Assembly (NCBI RefSeq): GCF_019599045.1
Contig: NZ_CP080623.1
Location: 146,501-210,500 of the forward strand
Length of the DNA stretch: 64,000 nt
Origin: Roseovarius sp. SCSIO 43702
GTDB taxonomy: Bacteria > Pseudomonadota > Alphaproteobacteria > Rhodobacterales > Rhodobacteraceae
Direction: 5' to 3'
The notes beneath the pieces were generated by a model. That model was given only the letters and a program-made list of their open reading frames with translations. It was not told the DNA's origin and searched no databases. Below are positions 1 through 8,403 of the stretch, piece by piece. The translations under genes were made by a program, and so were the position numbers. Within the stretch, counting starts at the first letter, position 1; each line of letters opens with the position of its first letter.

Positions 1-69
1 CGCGATATCCAGCTCCTTGCGCCCGAACGCGGCAAGGGAAATGTCTTTCACGATATAGTCTTTGGCCAC
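1..69 (-). CDS. ahcY: Adenosylhomocysteinase, N-terminal fragment (cut by window edge)
   Basis: Only the first 23 codons are present, read leftwards off the window from a GTG start. The visible N-terminus contains DYIVKDISLAAFGRKEL, which closely matches the start of S-adenosylhomocysteine hydrolase. That enzyme splits S-adenosylhomocysteine into adenosine and homocysteine and so sustains SAM-dependent methylation. A GAGGAG ribosome binding site precedes the GTG at about 8 nt. Finding ahcY beside the regB/senC/regA genes is usual in Rhodobacter relatives. The rest of the enzyme, including the NAD-binding domain, is outside the window, so intactness cannot be judged. Confidence 0.85.
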   Translation of the reverse strand, partial: MAKDYIVKDISLAAFGRKELDIA

Positions 70-159
70 GGTCTGCTCCTCGGCAATGCTTTTCAAGTCA
101 AGCCAAGTAGCACTCCGAAGGGGGTCTGGCAACTTGCGCGCGGCCCGTGCCGCCCGCGC

Positions 160-474
160 CTATCCCTGTACGCCAGCGGGCCTCGCTTCGGGGTCGGTGA
201 AGAACGCGTCCGTGCCTGCCGCGAGAACACAGCTCGTCCCGTCCGCGCGCGTGACCAGAACGGTGAACGTCCCCGTTTCCTCCGAGGTCCAGAGCTCCAT
301 CATCGCGTGCTTGCCGCGCGTGGCCTGCAATCCGCCCATCCGCATCTGTTCAAGATACTTGCCCTGCAACTTGTCGACCAGATCTTCGCGTTTCCCGCAA
401 GTCTGCGCCGTTGCCATCGTCCCCGTGAGTGCCAGGGTAGCCCCGGCCGAGATCGCCATCAATCGCTTGAACAT
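160..474 (-). CDS. Small exported protein of unknown function
   Basis: This 104-residue protein starts with a clear Sec signal peptide: a basic start (MFKR), a hydrophobic core, and an AxA-type cleavage site near residue 23 (ATAQ). The mature part of about 80 residues is hydrophilic. It contains two cysteines (QTCGKRE and GTSCVL) that could form a periplasmic disulfide. An AAGGAG ribosome binding site lies six bases before the ATG, supporting this start. It is on the same strand as ahcY and 90 bp upstream of it, so the two could be co-transcribed. I do not recognise a family and assign no function. Confidence 0.75.
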   Translation of the reverse strand: MFKRLMAISAGATLALTGTMATAQTCGKREDLVDKLQGKYLEQMRMGGLQATRGKHAMMELWTSEETGTFTVLVTRADGTSCVLAAGTDAFFTDPEARPAGVQG

Positions 475-678
475 CCCATGCTCCTTTCGTTACAGCTTCC
501 CAACTGAAAGGGGCACTTCACCGGGTCTGGTTCCACGCCCCCCGGTTTGTCGATCCAAGTCCATATCCGTTCCGGCCCGTCCCTTGGCCCTATCGGATGG
601 CAGCATGGGATTTGGATCGATGACCAGACTGCGCCGCAAATGTGGCAAGAACATGGCAACGGTCAGAGGCATGGCAGA

Positions 679-1281
679 ATGGCAACAGAAGTCAGGGCAT
701 GGCAGCGGATGTTGTCGGGGCGGCGGCTCGACCTGCTGGATCCCACCCCCGTGGACATCGAGATCGAGGATATCGCCCACGGCCTCGCCTTCGTCGCCCG
801 CTGGAACGGGCAGACCCATGGCGATTTCGCCTATTCCGTTGCCGAGCATTCGCTGCTCGTCGAAACGCTCTTTCGCCGCATCGCACCCAAGGCACCGGCG
901 AAATGGCAGATGGCAGCACTTCTGCATGACGCGCCCGAATACGTCATAGGCGACATGATATCCCCGGTGAAGAACGCGGTCGGCCGCGGCTACGGAGAGC
1001 TCGATCAACGGCTTACCGATGCCATCCACATCCGCTTCGGCCTTCCCGCCCAGATCCCCGCCTCGATCAAGAAACAGATCAAGCGTGCGGACAAGCTCAG
1101 CGCCTGGATGGAGGCCACCCGGCTTGCGGGCTTCACGACAAGCGAGGCCGACAGGTTCTTCGGCCGGCCACGCCCCGACCTGATCGAGGGACTTGACCTG
1201 CGCCTGCGTCCCCCGCTCGAGGTGCGCGCCGATTACACATCACGTTTCGGCGAGTTACAGCTTGCCATGGGCCGAGGTTGA
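679..1281 (+). CDS. HD-domain phosphohydrolase (YfbR-like)
   Basis: The 200-residue protein carries the HD metal-binding signature: an early histidine (AEHSLL), then LLHDAPE with the His-Asp pair, and a later conserved Asp (RADKL). The layout resembles the YfbR 5'-deoxynucleotidase branch of the HD superfamily, which removes phosphate from deoxynucleoside monophosphates. The exact substrate here is an inference. The frame is open to 547, but residues before 679 look non-native. The ATG at 679 has an AGAGG sequence upstream and begins the conserved part, so I chose it. It is divergent from the upstream exported-protein gene. Confidence 0.8.
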   Translation: MATEVRAWQRMLSGRRLDLLDPTPVDIEIEDIAHGLAFVARWNGQTHGDFAYSVAEHSLLVETLFRRIAPKAPAKWQMAALLHDAPEYVIGDMISPVKNAVGRGYGELDQRLTDAIHIRFGLPAQIPASIKKQIKRADKLSAWMEATRLAGFTTSEADRFFGRPRPDLIEGLDLRLRPPLEVRADYTSRFGELQLAMGRG

Positions 1282-1335
1282 TGGACGTCCCGGTCCCGGC
1301 CCCCTACGGTTGCCGAAACCTCCGGGAGCTTTCTC

Positions 1336-1890
1336 ATGCGCGCCTTGCTCATCTTAGCGACCCTGCTATTGGCTGCGGGGCAGGCGCAGGCCGATGTCGC
1401 CACCTGCGCGGCGCTGTTCCGGAACGCTCCCGATGCGCTCGGCGGCCACCGTCTGACCGCGCGAACCGTCTACGAGCGGAAATCGCCCGGTTCCGGCTAT
1501 CATCTTCGCTACGCTCGCAATGACCGTCAGCTTGCCAGCGTCTTTCTCTACGACCGCGGCCGCGACACGTTCAGCGAAAGGATGCTTGCAACCGAGCTTT
1601 CCGTCACCACGAGCCAGGTTTTCCGAATGCGCGCCGCGGGACGCAACGTGACCGATGGCGATGTCTTCTTCGACCGCACGAAACCCGCCCGACGGGGGCT
1701 CTTCGGGATCGGCTTCATTCATATCGAATATGACGGGCGCCGCCTGCAACATGATTTCATCACGCTCGGGCCAGTCGATGGATGCCTGGTCAAGCTCGTC
1801 TATTCGTCCCCCGGCAACCGCTATTTCGCCACCCGTCGCTTCGACCGGGTGCTCGCAGACCTGCTCGGCTACGTGGGCCAGAAGCGTTAG
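1336..1890 (+). CDS. Exported protein of unknown function
   Basis: A 184-residue protein with a typical signal peptide (a hydrophobic stretch at residues 4-15 and cleavage around AQA-DV near residue 20). The mature part has two cysteines (ATCAALF near the new N-terminus and DGCLVKL near the C-terminus) that could pair in the periplasm. No enzyme motif is visible. It follows the HD hydrolase by 54 bp on the same strand. Its stop codon overlaps the regA stop region tail-to-tail by four bases. Function unknown. Confidence 0.75.
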   Translation: MRALLILATLLLAAGQAQADVATCAALFRNAPDALGGHRLTARTVYERKSPGSGYHLRYARNDRQLASVFLYDRGRDTFSERMLATELSVTTSQVFRMRAAGRNVTDGDVFFDRTKPARRGLFGIGFIHIEYDGRRLQHDFITLGPVDGCLVKLVYSSPGNRYFATRRFDRVLADLLGYVGQKR

Positions 1891-2438
1891 CGCGGCGACC
1901 GCTTGGCGAGGATACGTTGCAGGGTTCGCCTGTGCATGTTCAATCGCCGCGCAGTCTCGCTCACGTTGCGATCACAAAGCTCGTAGACACGCTGGATATG
2001 CTCCCATTTGACGCGATCCGCGCTCATCGGGTTTTCCGGCGGTGGCGGCAATTCGTCATCCCTTGCCAGAAGCGCGTTGGTGATGTCGCGCGCATCGGCA
2101 GGCTTCGAGAGGTAATCCGTGGCGCCGATCTTCACTGCCGCGACCGCGGTCGCGATGGCGCCATATCCCGTCAGAACCACGATCCGACAATCCGGCCGTT
2201 TCTCGCGCAGCAGTTCCACCACGTCGAGGCCGTTGCCATCCTCCAATCTCAGGTCGCAGACCGCGTAAGCTGGCGGCCGTGCCGTGGCGATGGCGGTTCC
2301 CGCGGCGACCGAGTCGGCGGTCTCCACCTCGAACCCGCGCTTTTCCATCGCCTTCGCGAGCCGCCGGAGGAACGGCTCGTCGTCATCGAGGATCAGAAGC
2401 GTTCGGTCCTCGCCGAGTTCTTCCAGAGCGTCGGCCAT
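1887..2438 (-). CDS. regA: Redox response regulator RegA/PrrA/ActR
   Basis: The 183-residue protein has an N-terminal receiver with the acidic pair at about 18-20, phosphorylatable Asp62 (CDLRLEDGNGL) and Lys112 (SKP). A four-proline linker at 131-134 is the hallmark of the RegA/PrrA/ActR family. A Fis-type helix-turn-helix follows (about 145-180, ending ETARRLNMHRRTLQRILAKR). When phosphorylated by RegB it controls respiration, nitrogen and carbon fixation and, where present, photosynthesis genes. It lies downstream of senC on the same strand, as in Rhodobacter. Its leader holds a perfect 8-bp inverted repeat, listed separately. Confidence 0.97.
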   Translation of the reverse strand: MADALEELGEDRTLLILDDDEPFLRRLAKAMEKRGFEVETADSVAAGTAIATARPPAYAVCDLRLEDGNGLDVVELLREKRPDCRIVVLTGYGAIATAVAAVKIGATDYLSKPADARDITNALLARDDELPPPPENPMSADRVKWEHIQRVYELCDRNVSETARRLNMHRRTLQRILAKRSPR

Positions 2439-2448
2439 GCGGCATTCC

Positions 2449-2471
2449 CATCCTTTGACAATTAAAGGATG
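2449..2471 (-). promoter_or_regulatory. Inverted repeat in the regA leader
   Basis: CATCCTTT and AAAGGATG form a perfect 8-bp inverted repeat with a 7-nt spacer, between senC and regA and 10 nt before the regA ATG on the minus strand. In RNA this would make a hairpin holding an AAGGA sequence close to the ribosome binding region. It could be a translation-affecting hairpin, a protein operator or a transcript-processing site. The role is inference; the symmetry is directly visible. Confidence 0.45.
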
Positions 2472-2510
2472 ACTTAGGCCGTCCCTCGCCTCGGGTCAAA
2501 TCCTCCGGCG

Positions 2511-3167
2511 TCAGCTGTTTTCGACGAAACATGCCACCTTTTCCGCCATCTCCTCCGCGTTCACGTCGCGGCGGAAGAACTCGACAAAGCCATGTTCGGG
2601 CAAGGTCAGGTAGGTGAATGTCGAGTGGTCGACGAGATAGTAATCGGGGTCCTTGGGCGACTCGGGGATGCGGTAATAGGTGCGATAGGCCTGGCTTGCC
2701 GCCCTCACCTGCTCCTCGCTTCCGGTCAGACCCACCATGCGCGGGTGCATGTATTCGGTCCACTCGGCAAGAACCTCGGGCGTGTCGCGCGCGGGATCGA
2801 CCGAGATGAAGACCGGCTTGACCTCGATCCCCCGCTCTTCGAGCAAGGCCACCGCCTCCGCGTTCCGCGCCACGTCGAGCGGACAGACATCGGGGCAGAA
2901 GGTGTAACCGAAATAGATGAGCGCAGGCTCGTTCAGGACCTCCTCGCTCGTCACTTCCGTCCCCGTCTCGTCGATCAGCGTGAAGGGCCCTCCGATCTGG
3001 TCCGATCCGCCGGCCACCTTGGCCGACCGGCACGGATCAAACGGATCATTCGCCGAGGCCCGGTCGGTCCAACTCCGGTAGGGCCCGATATAGGTCAGTA
3101 TGGCAAGCAGTCCGATCAGCGCCACGGCGGCAAGAACGGCAATGATCATAACGGATTTTCGTGACAT
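2511..3167 (-). CDS. senC: SCO1/SenC/PrrC copper-binding thioredoxin-fold protein
   Basis: The 218-residue protein has an N-terminal membrane anchor (residues 5-27) followed by a thioredoxin-like domain. It carries the copper-binding CPDVC motif (Cys91, Cys95) and a conserved distal histidine (VDHSTFTYL, about His181). SCO/SenC proteins deliver copper to the CuA centre of cytochrome c oxidase. In Rhodobacter they also feed the redox signal to the RegB/PrrB kinase. The gene is divergent from regB and upstream of regA, the canonical arrangement. All expected metal ligands are present. Confidence 0.95.
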   Translation of the reverse strand: MSRKSVMIIAVLAAVALIGLLAILTYIGPYRSWTDRASANDPFDPCRSAKVAGGSDQIGGPFTLIDETGTEVTSEEVLNEPALIYFGYTFCPDVCPLDVARNAEAVALLEERGIEVKPVFISVDPARDTPEVLAEWTEYMHPRMVGLTGSEEQVRAASQAYRTYYRIPESPKDPDYYLVDHSTFTYLTLPEHGFVEFFRRDVNAEEMAEKVACFVENS

Positions 3168-3256
3168 CGGGCTGGCCTCATTCTCTGGGCTTTGGACGCG
3201 GCATGTGGCACATCTATCCGGATGACGCCAGCTTGCAAGAGGACCAAAGCGCGCAG

Positions 3257-4645
3257 ATGGACAGCCAACTGACCGGTCTTGCCGGACCCCGGAACAAGGG
3301 TCACTGGATCAGGCTGCGAACGCTCGTCCTGTTGCGGTGGTGGGCGGTGCTGGGCCAGGTGACGGCGCTCGTCACCGCACATCTCGCCTATGGGCTCGTG
3401 TTCGATATCGGCCTCTGTTTCGCGGTGATCGGCGCCTCGGTCGTGAGCAATCTTGCCGTCTCGCTGATCTACCCCGCGAACAAGCGCCTCGACGAGCGCG
3501 AGAACCTCGTCTTCGTGATGTTCGACCTGTTGCAGCTCGGATTGCTTCTCTATCTCACCGGCGGCCTGAACAACCCTTTCGCGATCCTCGTCGTCGGACC
3601 GGTGGTCGTCTCGGCCTCGTCGCTATCGGCCCGTTCCACGCTGTTCCTCGGGTTGACGGCGATCGGGATCGTGACCCTGCTGCTCTGGCTGCATCTGCCG
3701 TTGCGCACGGTCGATGGCGACATCCTCCGCATGCCCTGGATCTACCGCTTCGGCTTCTGGCTCGCCATCGTGATCGCGGTGGTGTTCCTCGGGGTCTATT
3801 CGCGTTGGGTCGTGTCCGAGATGCAGGCCATGTCGCAGGCGCTGCAGGCCACGCAGATGGCCCTCGCCCGCGAACAGAAGCTGACCGATCTCGGCGGTGT
3901 CGTCGCCGCGGCGGCGCATGAACTCGGCACGCCGCTCGCGACGATCAAGCTGACAAGCTCCGAGCTGGCCGAGGAACTGCCCCCCGGCAGCGACGCGCAC
4001 GAGGACGCGCTTCTCATCCGCGATCAGGCCGACCGATGCCGCGACATCCTGCGCTCCATGGGGCGTGCCGGGAAGGAGGATCGGCACCTGCGCACCGCCC
4101 CGCTCAGCGCCCTTCTCGACGAAGCGGCCGAGCCGCATCTCGATCGCGGCAAGACCGTGGTGACCGAGCACGGCGCAGGCGGGGATCTTGACGGTCAGCC
4201 GGTGGTCTTGCGCCGCCCCGAGATCATTCACGGACTCCGCAACCTCATCCAGAACGCGGTCGACTTCGCCCGCGACGCGGTGTGGATCGAATCCCGCTGG
4301 ACCGCCGACCGGATCACCATCCGCATCATGGACAACGGACCCGGGTTTCCCCCGGCGCTCATGACGCGGATCGGCGAGCCCTTCGTGCGCCGCCGTTTCT
4401 TCGGATCCGAGATCCGGCGCCCGCATTACGAAGGCATGGGCCTCGGCCTCTTCATCGCCAAGACCCTGCTCGAGCGCTCGGGTGCGGACCTCAGCTTCGC
4501 CAACGGCAGCACGACCTTCGGCGCCGGACATCGAAAATCGCCGCGCTCCGGCGCGGTGGTCGAGGTCGTCTGGCCGCGGTCGAAACTCGAGGTCGAAACG
4601 AGCGATTCCCGCGCGGCACTCGGGAAGAACGAGAACCTCACCTGA
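3257..4645 (+). CDS. regB: Redox sensor histidine kinase RegB/PrrB
   Basis: The 462-residue membrane kinase closely resembles Rhodobacter RegB. An N-terminal block contains IRLRTLVLLRWWA, followed by about six transmembrane segments. The quinone-binding heptapeptide GGLNNPF is at about 102-108. The H-box AAAAHELGTPLATIKL carries His221, and the redox-active cysteine is in DQADRCRDILRSMGRAGK at about Cys261. The N and G boxes follow (NLIQNAVDFA, DNGPGFP, GMGLGLFIAKTLLERSG). It autophosphorylates under reducing conditions and passes phosphate to RegA. I start at the ATG at 3257 because the family begins about 15 residues before the RLRTL block. An in-frame ATG at 3203 is possible, but the added residues do not resemble the family. 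Confidence 0.96.
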   Translation: MDSQLTGLAGPRNKGHWIRLRTLVLLRWWAVLGQVTALVTAHLAYGLVFDIGLCFAVIGASVVSNLAVSLIYPANKRLDERENLVFVMFDLLQLGLLLYLTGGLNNPFAILVVGPVVVSASSLSARSTLFLGLTAIGIVTLLLWLHLPLRTVDGDILRMPWIYRFGFWLAIVIAVVFLGVYSRWVVSEMQAMSQALQATQMALAREQKLTDLGGVVAAAAHELGTPLATIKLTSSELAEELPPGSDAHEDALLIRDQADRCRDILRSMGRAGKEDRHLRTAPLSALLDEAAEPHLDRGKTVVTEHGAGGDLDGQPVVLRRPEIIHGLRNLIQNAVDFARDAVWIESRWTADRITIRIMDNGPGFPPALMTRIGEPFVRRRFFGSEIRRPHYEGMGLGLFIAKTLLERSGADLSFANGSTTFGAGHRKSPRSGAVVEVVWPRSKLEVETSDSRAALGKNENLT

Positions 4646-4740
4646 GGCGTTGCGCGGGAGAGATATCGCTGTCGCGTTAACCAGTTGTTCACCTTCATTC
4701 TCCACCCTCCCGGCAAGCGCGACAAGGAAGGGTGGCTGCA

Positions 4741-6213
4741 ATGATCTCCGAGATGATGAACTGGGTCGGCATCGTTGGTGCCGCGTTCGTCGTGACCTGT
4801 GCCACGCTTCTCTTCATCGCTCGCCTCCCGCCCAAGGCGCTTCCTCGCGGGACGCGCGAGCATGGGAACGCCTCGACGTTTCTCTTCCGCGACGGGCAGC
4901 TCGCCGATTCGGAGAATTGCGAAGACGACGACCCTTGCGGTGATTGGCCGTCCTTCCGAACCTGGATGCTGCCGCGTTTTCCCGACCTGCCGCTTACGCC
5001 CCCGGGCCGCGCCGACTCCGTGATTTTCACGGCCATCGACGACCCCGCCGACAGGCTTCGGCTCGAGACAGGCGACGGCTGGCTTCGCGCCACGCTCTTT
5101 ACCGAACAAGGCGAAACCTGCGCGCATCGCCACCGCGCCGCGCTCGACCGGCTGGAGCGGGCGCGCTTCGGTGACGTGGCGGCGGCTGCACCCTACCCGA
5201 TCTGGGTCGAAGACCGCGAAGGCGAGATCTTGTGGCGCAACGAGGCGAGCACGGTCTTTTTCGACCGCGGCGGCACGCGCCACGACCTCGCGCATCCCGA
5301 ACCGGGCGAGAGGGCCATCGAACGGGTTGCCCTCCATCTGCCGGACTCCGGCTCGAACATCTGGTTCGAGGTGCATGGCATAGGACGCGCGGGCGACGTG
5401 ATCCGCTACGCCACCGACGTGACCGAAACCGTCCGCGCGGAATCGGCACGCGGTGAATTCATCCAGACCCTGACCAAGACCTTCGCCAATCTGACCATCG
5501 GCCTCGCCGTGTTCGACAGCACGCGCAAGCTCGTCCTGTTCAATCCCGCCCTCACCGACCTGACGCGCCTGCCGGTCGACTTCCTGAGCATGACGCCCGA
5601 TCTCATGAGCTTCTTCGACCGTCTCCTCGACAGCCGCGTCATGCCCGAGCCGCGCAACTATGGAAGCTGGAGAGCCCAGATCGGCGACATGATCACCTCG
5701 GCCGAGAACGGGCTTTACCAGGAAACGTGGTCGCTTCCGTCGAACATCACCTACCGCGTCACCGGCCGCCCCCATCCCGACGGCGCCGTCGCCTTCCTGT
5801 TCGAGGATATTTCCGCCGACATCCAACTGTCACGACGATACCAGTGCGAACTTGAGAAGCGCGACGCGATGCTCGAAGGGCTCGACCAGGCGATCATGAT
5901 CCTCACCGCCGACCAATCCCTGTCCCTTTGCAACGCCGCCTTCCGCGACCTGTTCGGCATCGACCCCGAGGGGACGCCGCGCGACATGCGCCTTCGCGAT
6001 GCTCTCGAGATCGGCGAGGCGCGGCTGCCCAATCCCGCTTTCTGGTCGGAGCTTCGCGCCATCCTCGACACGGGAGACCAGGAAGGGCAGATTTCGCATC
6101 CCTCAAGCGGCCGGGACGCACCGCCGCTCTCGGCGCGCGTCGCGCGCTTGCCGGATGGAAACCGGATGGTGGTCATGGCCCGCCGGGCGGGTGCCGAAGC
6201 GGCCCACGCTTGA
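4741..6213 (+). CDS. Membrane-anchored PAS-domain protein lacking a kinase domain
   Basis: The 490-residue protein has one N-terminal transmembrane segment (about residues 8-28) followed by PAS-like modules. These appear around residues 150-230 (PYPIWVEDREGEILWRN), 255-370 (GLAVFDSTRKLVLFNPALTD) and 385-480 (QAIMILTADQSLSLCNAAF). No H-box, ATPase domain or GGDEF/EAL motif follows; it ends soon after the last PAS. It resembles the sensing half of a histidine kinase with the transmitter missing. A GGAAGGG ribosome binding site lies 8 nt before the ATG at 4741, which decides this start over an in-frame GTG at 4732. It sits 95 bp after regB, between redox signalling and tsaE. The ligand and partner are unknown. 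Confidence 0.82.
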   Translation: MISEMMNWVGIVGAAFVVTCATLLFIARLPPKALPRGTREHGNASTFLFRDGQLADSENCEDDDPCGDWPSFRTWMLPRFPDLPLTPPGRADSVIFTAIDDPADRLRLETGDGWLRATLFTEQGETCAHRHRAALDRLERARFGDVAAAAPYPIWVEDREGEILWRNEASTVFFDRGGTRHDLAHPEPGERAIERVALHLPDSGSNIWFEVHGIGRAGDVIRYATDVTETVRAESARGEFIQTLTKTFANLTIGLAVFDSTRKLVLFNPALTDLTRLPVDFLSMTPDLMSFFDRLLDSRVMPEPRNYGSWRAQIGDMITSAENGLYQETWSLPSNITYRVTGRPHPDGAVAFLFEDISADIQLSRRYQCELEKRDAMLEGLDQAIMILTADQSLSLCNAAFRDLFGIDPEGTPRDMRLRDALEIGEARLPNPAFWSELRAILDTGDQEGQISHPSSGRDAPPLSARVARLPDGNRMVVMARRAGAEAAHA

Positions 6214-6243
6214 AGCCGCGGGCCGCCCGTGTAACCTGCCGGG

Positions 6244-6726
6244 ATGAGCAGCGGCAGTGTCACGATCTCCCTTCCCGGCCCCGAGGCCACCTGCAACCTG
6301 GCCCGCGCCATCGGCGCTGCGCTCGCGCCTGGTGACGCGATCCTGCTGTCGGGCGACACGGGCGCGGGCAAGACACACTTCTGTCGTTGCCTGATCCAGT
6401 CGCTTCTTGCCGCGCCCGAAGACGTGCCGTCGCCGACTTTCACTCTCGTCCAGACCTACGACACACCCTCCGGCGAAATCTGGCACGCCGATCTCTATCG
6501 GCTTGGCGACACGACCGAACTGGCGGAGCTTGGCCTCTCGGATGCCTTCGCCACCGCCATCAGCCTGGTCGAATGGCCGGATCGCTTGGGCTCCCTTGCA
6601 CCGGCGAACGCCCTTGGCCTAGAGTTGACAGCGGGCGATGACCCCGAGGCGCGCACCGCCCGGCTTTCGTGGTCCCATGGAAAATGGCAGGACATTCTGA
6701 GCAGGGCGCAAATTGACGCAACGTGA
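6244..6726 (+). CDS. tsaE: tRNA threonylcarbamoyladenosine biosynthesis ATPase TsaE
   Basis: This 160-residue P-loop protein has Walker A GDTGAGKTHF at about residues 37-46, the family motif SPTFTLVQTY, the HADLYRLGD block and VEWPDRLG. All are typical of TsaE (YjeE). With TsaB, TsaC and TsaD it installs the t6A modification at position 37 of ANN-decoding tRNAs. Length is normal. Its 3' end overlaps the next gene by 14 bases, so they are probably translated together. Confidence 0.95.
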   Translation: MSSGSVTISLPGPEATCNLARAIGAALAPGDAILLSGDTGAGKTHFCRCLIQSLLAAPEDVPSPTFTLVQTYDTPSGEIWHADLYRLGDTTELAELGLSDAFATAISLVEWPDRLGSLAPANALGLELTAGDDPEARTARLSWSHGKWQDILSRAQIDAT

Positions 6727-7732
6727 AACGAAGCTGGCCGAGTTCATCGCCGCAAGCGGGTGGGGATCGGCCGACCGCAAGGTCATCGCCGGGGATGCCT
6801 CGAACCGCCGCTACCTGCGGCTTACCCGGTCATCCGGTGCTACGGCCATCCTGATGGATGCCCCGCCCGAAAAGGGCGAGGACGTCCAGCCGTTTCTCGA
6901 CATCGCGCGCCACCTCACCGCGCAGGGTCTTGCCGCACCGGACATCCTGAGCGCCGACACCGATGCGGGGTTCCTCCTGATCGAGGATCTCGGCGACGAC
7001 CTGTTCGCCCGTGTTCTCGACCACCTCCCCAGCGCCGAGAAAAGGCTCTATACCGCCGCGACCGACGTGCTCTTGCATCTTCATGACGCTCCCCTTCCCG
7101 AGGGCGTGCCAACTTACTCGGTCGGTCTCATGGCCGACCTGGCGGCGCTCGCTTGCGACTGGTACGCATCGGGCCTCGGCGCCGAGGATACCGACGGTCG
7201 GCAGCGTCTTCACGATGCCATGGCCGGTGCGCTGGCCCTTCTCGACGGGCTGGACGAGGTGCTGATCCTGCGCGATTACCATGCCGAGAACCTCCTGTGG
7301 CTACCCGACCGGCCCGGCCTGCGGAAAGTGGGCCTTCTCGACTTCCAGGATGCCATGCGCGGCCATCGCGCCTATGATCTCGTCTCGCTTCTCCAGGACG
7401 CGCGCCGCGACGTGAGCCGCGACACCGAAATATTGATGATCACGCATTATGTCGATCACTGGGGGGGAAACCCCGCTTCGTTCGACACGGCCTATCACGT
7501 GCTCGGAACACAGCGGAACCTGCGCATCCTGGGTGTGTTCGCCCGGCTCTGCCTCCGCGACGGCAAGGCGCACTACCTCGATCTCATACCGCGTGTCTGG
7601 GGATACCTGATCCGCGATCTCGACCACGCGGCCCTCGGCCCCCTTCGCGCCATCGTGCACGAGATCCTTCCGCCCCCGACCGAAACCGTGCTTCAGAGGC
7701 TGAAAAGCAAATGTGCGACCCGCTCGACGTGA
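6713..7732 (+). CDS. amgK: Aminoglycoside-phosphotransferase-fold sugar kinase, probable AmgK (anomeric MurNAc/GlcNAc kinase)
   Basis: A 339-residue APH-fold kinase. It has an N-terminal GDASNRRYLRL nucleotide-binding region, the catalytic loop LRDYHAENLLWL with Asp and Asn, and a metal-binding LLDFQDA. AmgK phosphorylates MurNAc and GlcNAc at the anomeric carbon in cell-wall recycling. The next gene is a MurU-type nucleotidyltransferase, which makes AmgK much more likely than drug resistance. The frame begins with TTG at 6713, overlapping tsaE by 14 bases. No better upstream start is seen, and the first residues (TKLAEFIAASGW) look native. It overlaps murU by 22 bases. Confidence 0.85.
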   Translation: MTQRETKLAEFIAASGWGSADRKVIAGDASNRRYLRLTRSSGATAILMDAPPEKGEDVQPFLDIARHLTAQGLAAPDILSADTDAGFLLIEDLGDDLFARVLDHLPSAEKRLYTAATDVLLHLHDAPLPEGVPTYSVGLMADLAALACDWYASGLGAEDTDGRQRLHDAMAGALALLDGLDEVLILRDYHAENLLWLPDRPGLRKVGLLDFQDAMRGHRAYDLVSLLQDARRDVSRDTEILMITHYVDHWGGNPASFDTAYHVLGTQRNLRILGVFARLCLRDGKAHYLDLIPRVWGYLIRDLDHAALGPLRAIVHEILPPPTETVLQRLKSKCATRST

Positions 7733-8403
7733 TGCTGTTCGCTGCGGGTTTCGGAACGCGTATGCGGCCCTTGACCGACTTGCGCCCGAAACCCCTCATC
7801 GAGGTTGCGGGCCGGACCCTTCTCGATCATGCGCTCGACGTCGCGAGCGGGGTGCCCGTGACCCGGATCGTCGTCAACGCGCATTACAAGGCAGACCAGA
7901 TCATCGCTAATCTGGCCTCGCAAGATATCGCTGTTTCGCTGGAAGAGAGCCGCATTCTTGATACCGGTGGCGGCCTCAAGGCGGCGCTCCCGCTCTTCTC
8001 GGCCGAGACGATCGCCACGCTCAACACGGACGCGGTCTGGACCGGTCCGAACGCGCTCGGGACCCTGCTCGCCGCATGGGATCCCGCCCGGATGGACGCG
8101 CTTCTTCTCTGCGTCCCGAGCAACCGCACCGAGGGTCGCGCCGGCCCCGGCGATTTCTCCCGTGACGGCACCGGATCTCTCAAGCGCGGCGGCGACCTCG
8201 TCTATACCGGCGCACAACTCATCAAGCGGTCGGTGGTCGAGACCTGGCCCGACGACGTCTTCTCGCTCAACGCTCTCTGGAACGCCCTGCTGGACGAAAG
8301 GCGCCTGTGCGGTGTCGAACATCCGGACCACTGGTGCGACGTGGGCCATCCCGGCGGCATCGCCACGGCCGAGAAGCTGCTGGGGACAACGCAGGATGTT
8401 TGA
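7711..8403 (+). CDS. murU: Nucleotidyltransferase, probable MurU (MurNAc-1-phosphate uridylyltransferase)
   Basis: The 230-residue protein begins with the sugar-nucleotidyltransferase signature LFAAGFGTRMRPLTDLRPKPL (residues about 9-29). It also has a metal-binding region around TLNTDAVW and a C-terminal DVGHPGGI. MurU converts MurNAc-1-phosphate and UTP to UDP-MurNAc, completing a recycling route that bypasses fosfomycin-sensitive MurA. Pairing directly after an AmgK-like kinase supports MurU over a general sugar-nucleotide enzyme. It overlaps amgK at its start and addB at its end. Confidence 0.85.
   Translation: MCDPLDVMLFAAGFGTRMRPLTDLRPKPLIEVAGRTLLDHALDVASGVPVTRIVVNAHYKADQIIANLASQDIAVSLEESRILDTGGGLKAALPLFSAETIATLNTDAVWTGPNALGTLLAAWDPARMDALLLCVPSNRTEGRAGPGDFSRDGTGSLKRGGDLVYTGAQLIKRSVVETWPDDVFSLNALWNALLDERRLCGVEHPDHWCDVGHPGGIATAEKLLGTTQDV

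Noticed and set aside
70..159. Possible SAH riboswitch before ahcY, because CGAGGAGC-like bases occur there.
   Set aside because: The match is the ribosome binding site beside the GTG start; the helices and spacing of a SAH riboswitch aptamer are not visible.
4426..5826. Long minus-strand open frame (466 codons) opposite the PAS gene.
   Set aside because: Antisense shadow of a high-GC gene; no domain and no ribosome binding site.
7186..7200. Further copies of the GATACCGACG repeat in amgK (7189) and near 61016.
   Set aside because: Single 9-10 bp matches within coding sequence, without tandem units or the CGTTAACC motif; expected by chance.
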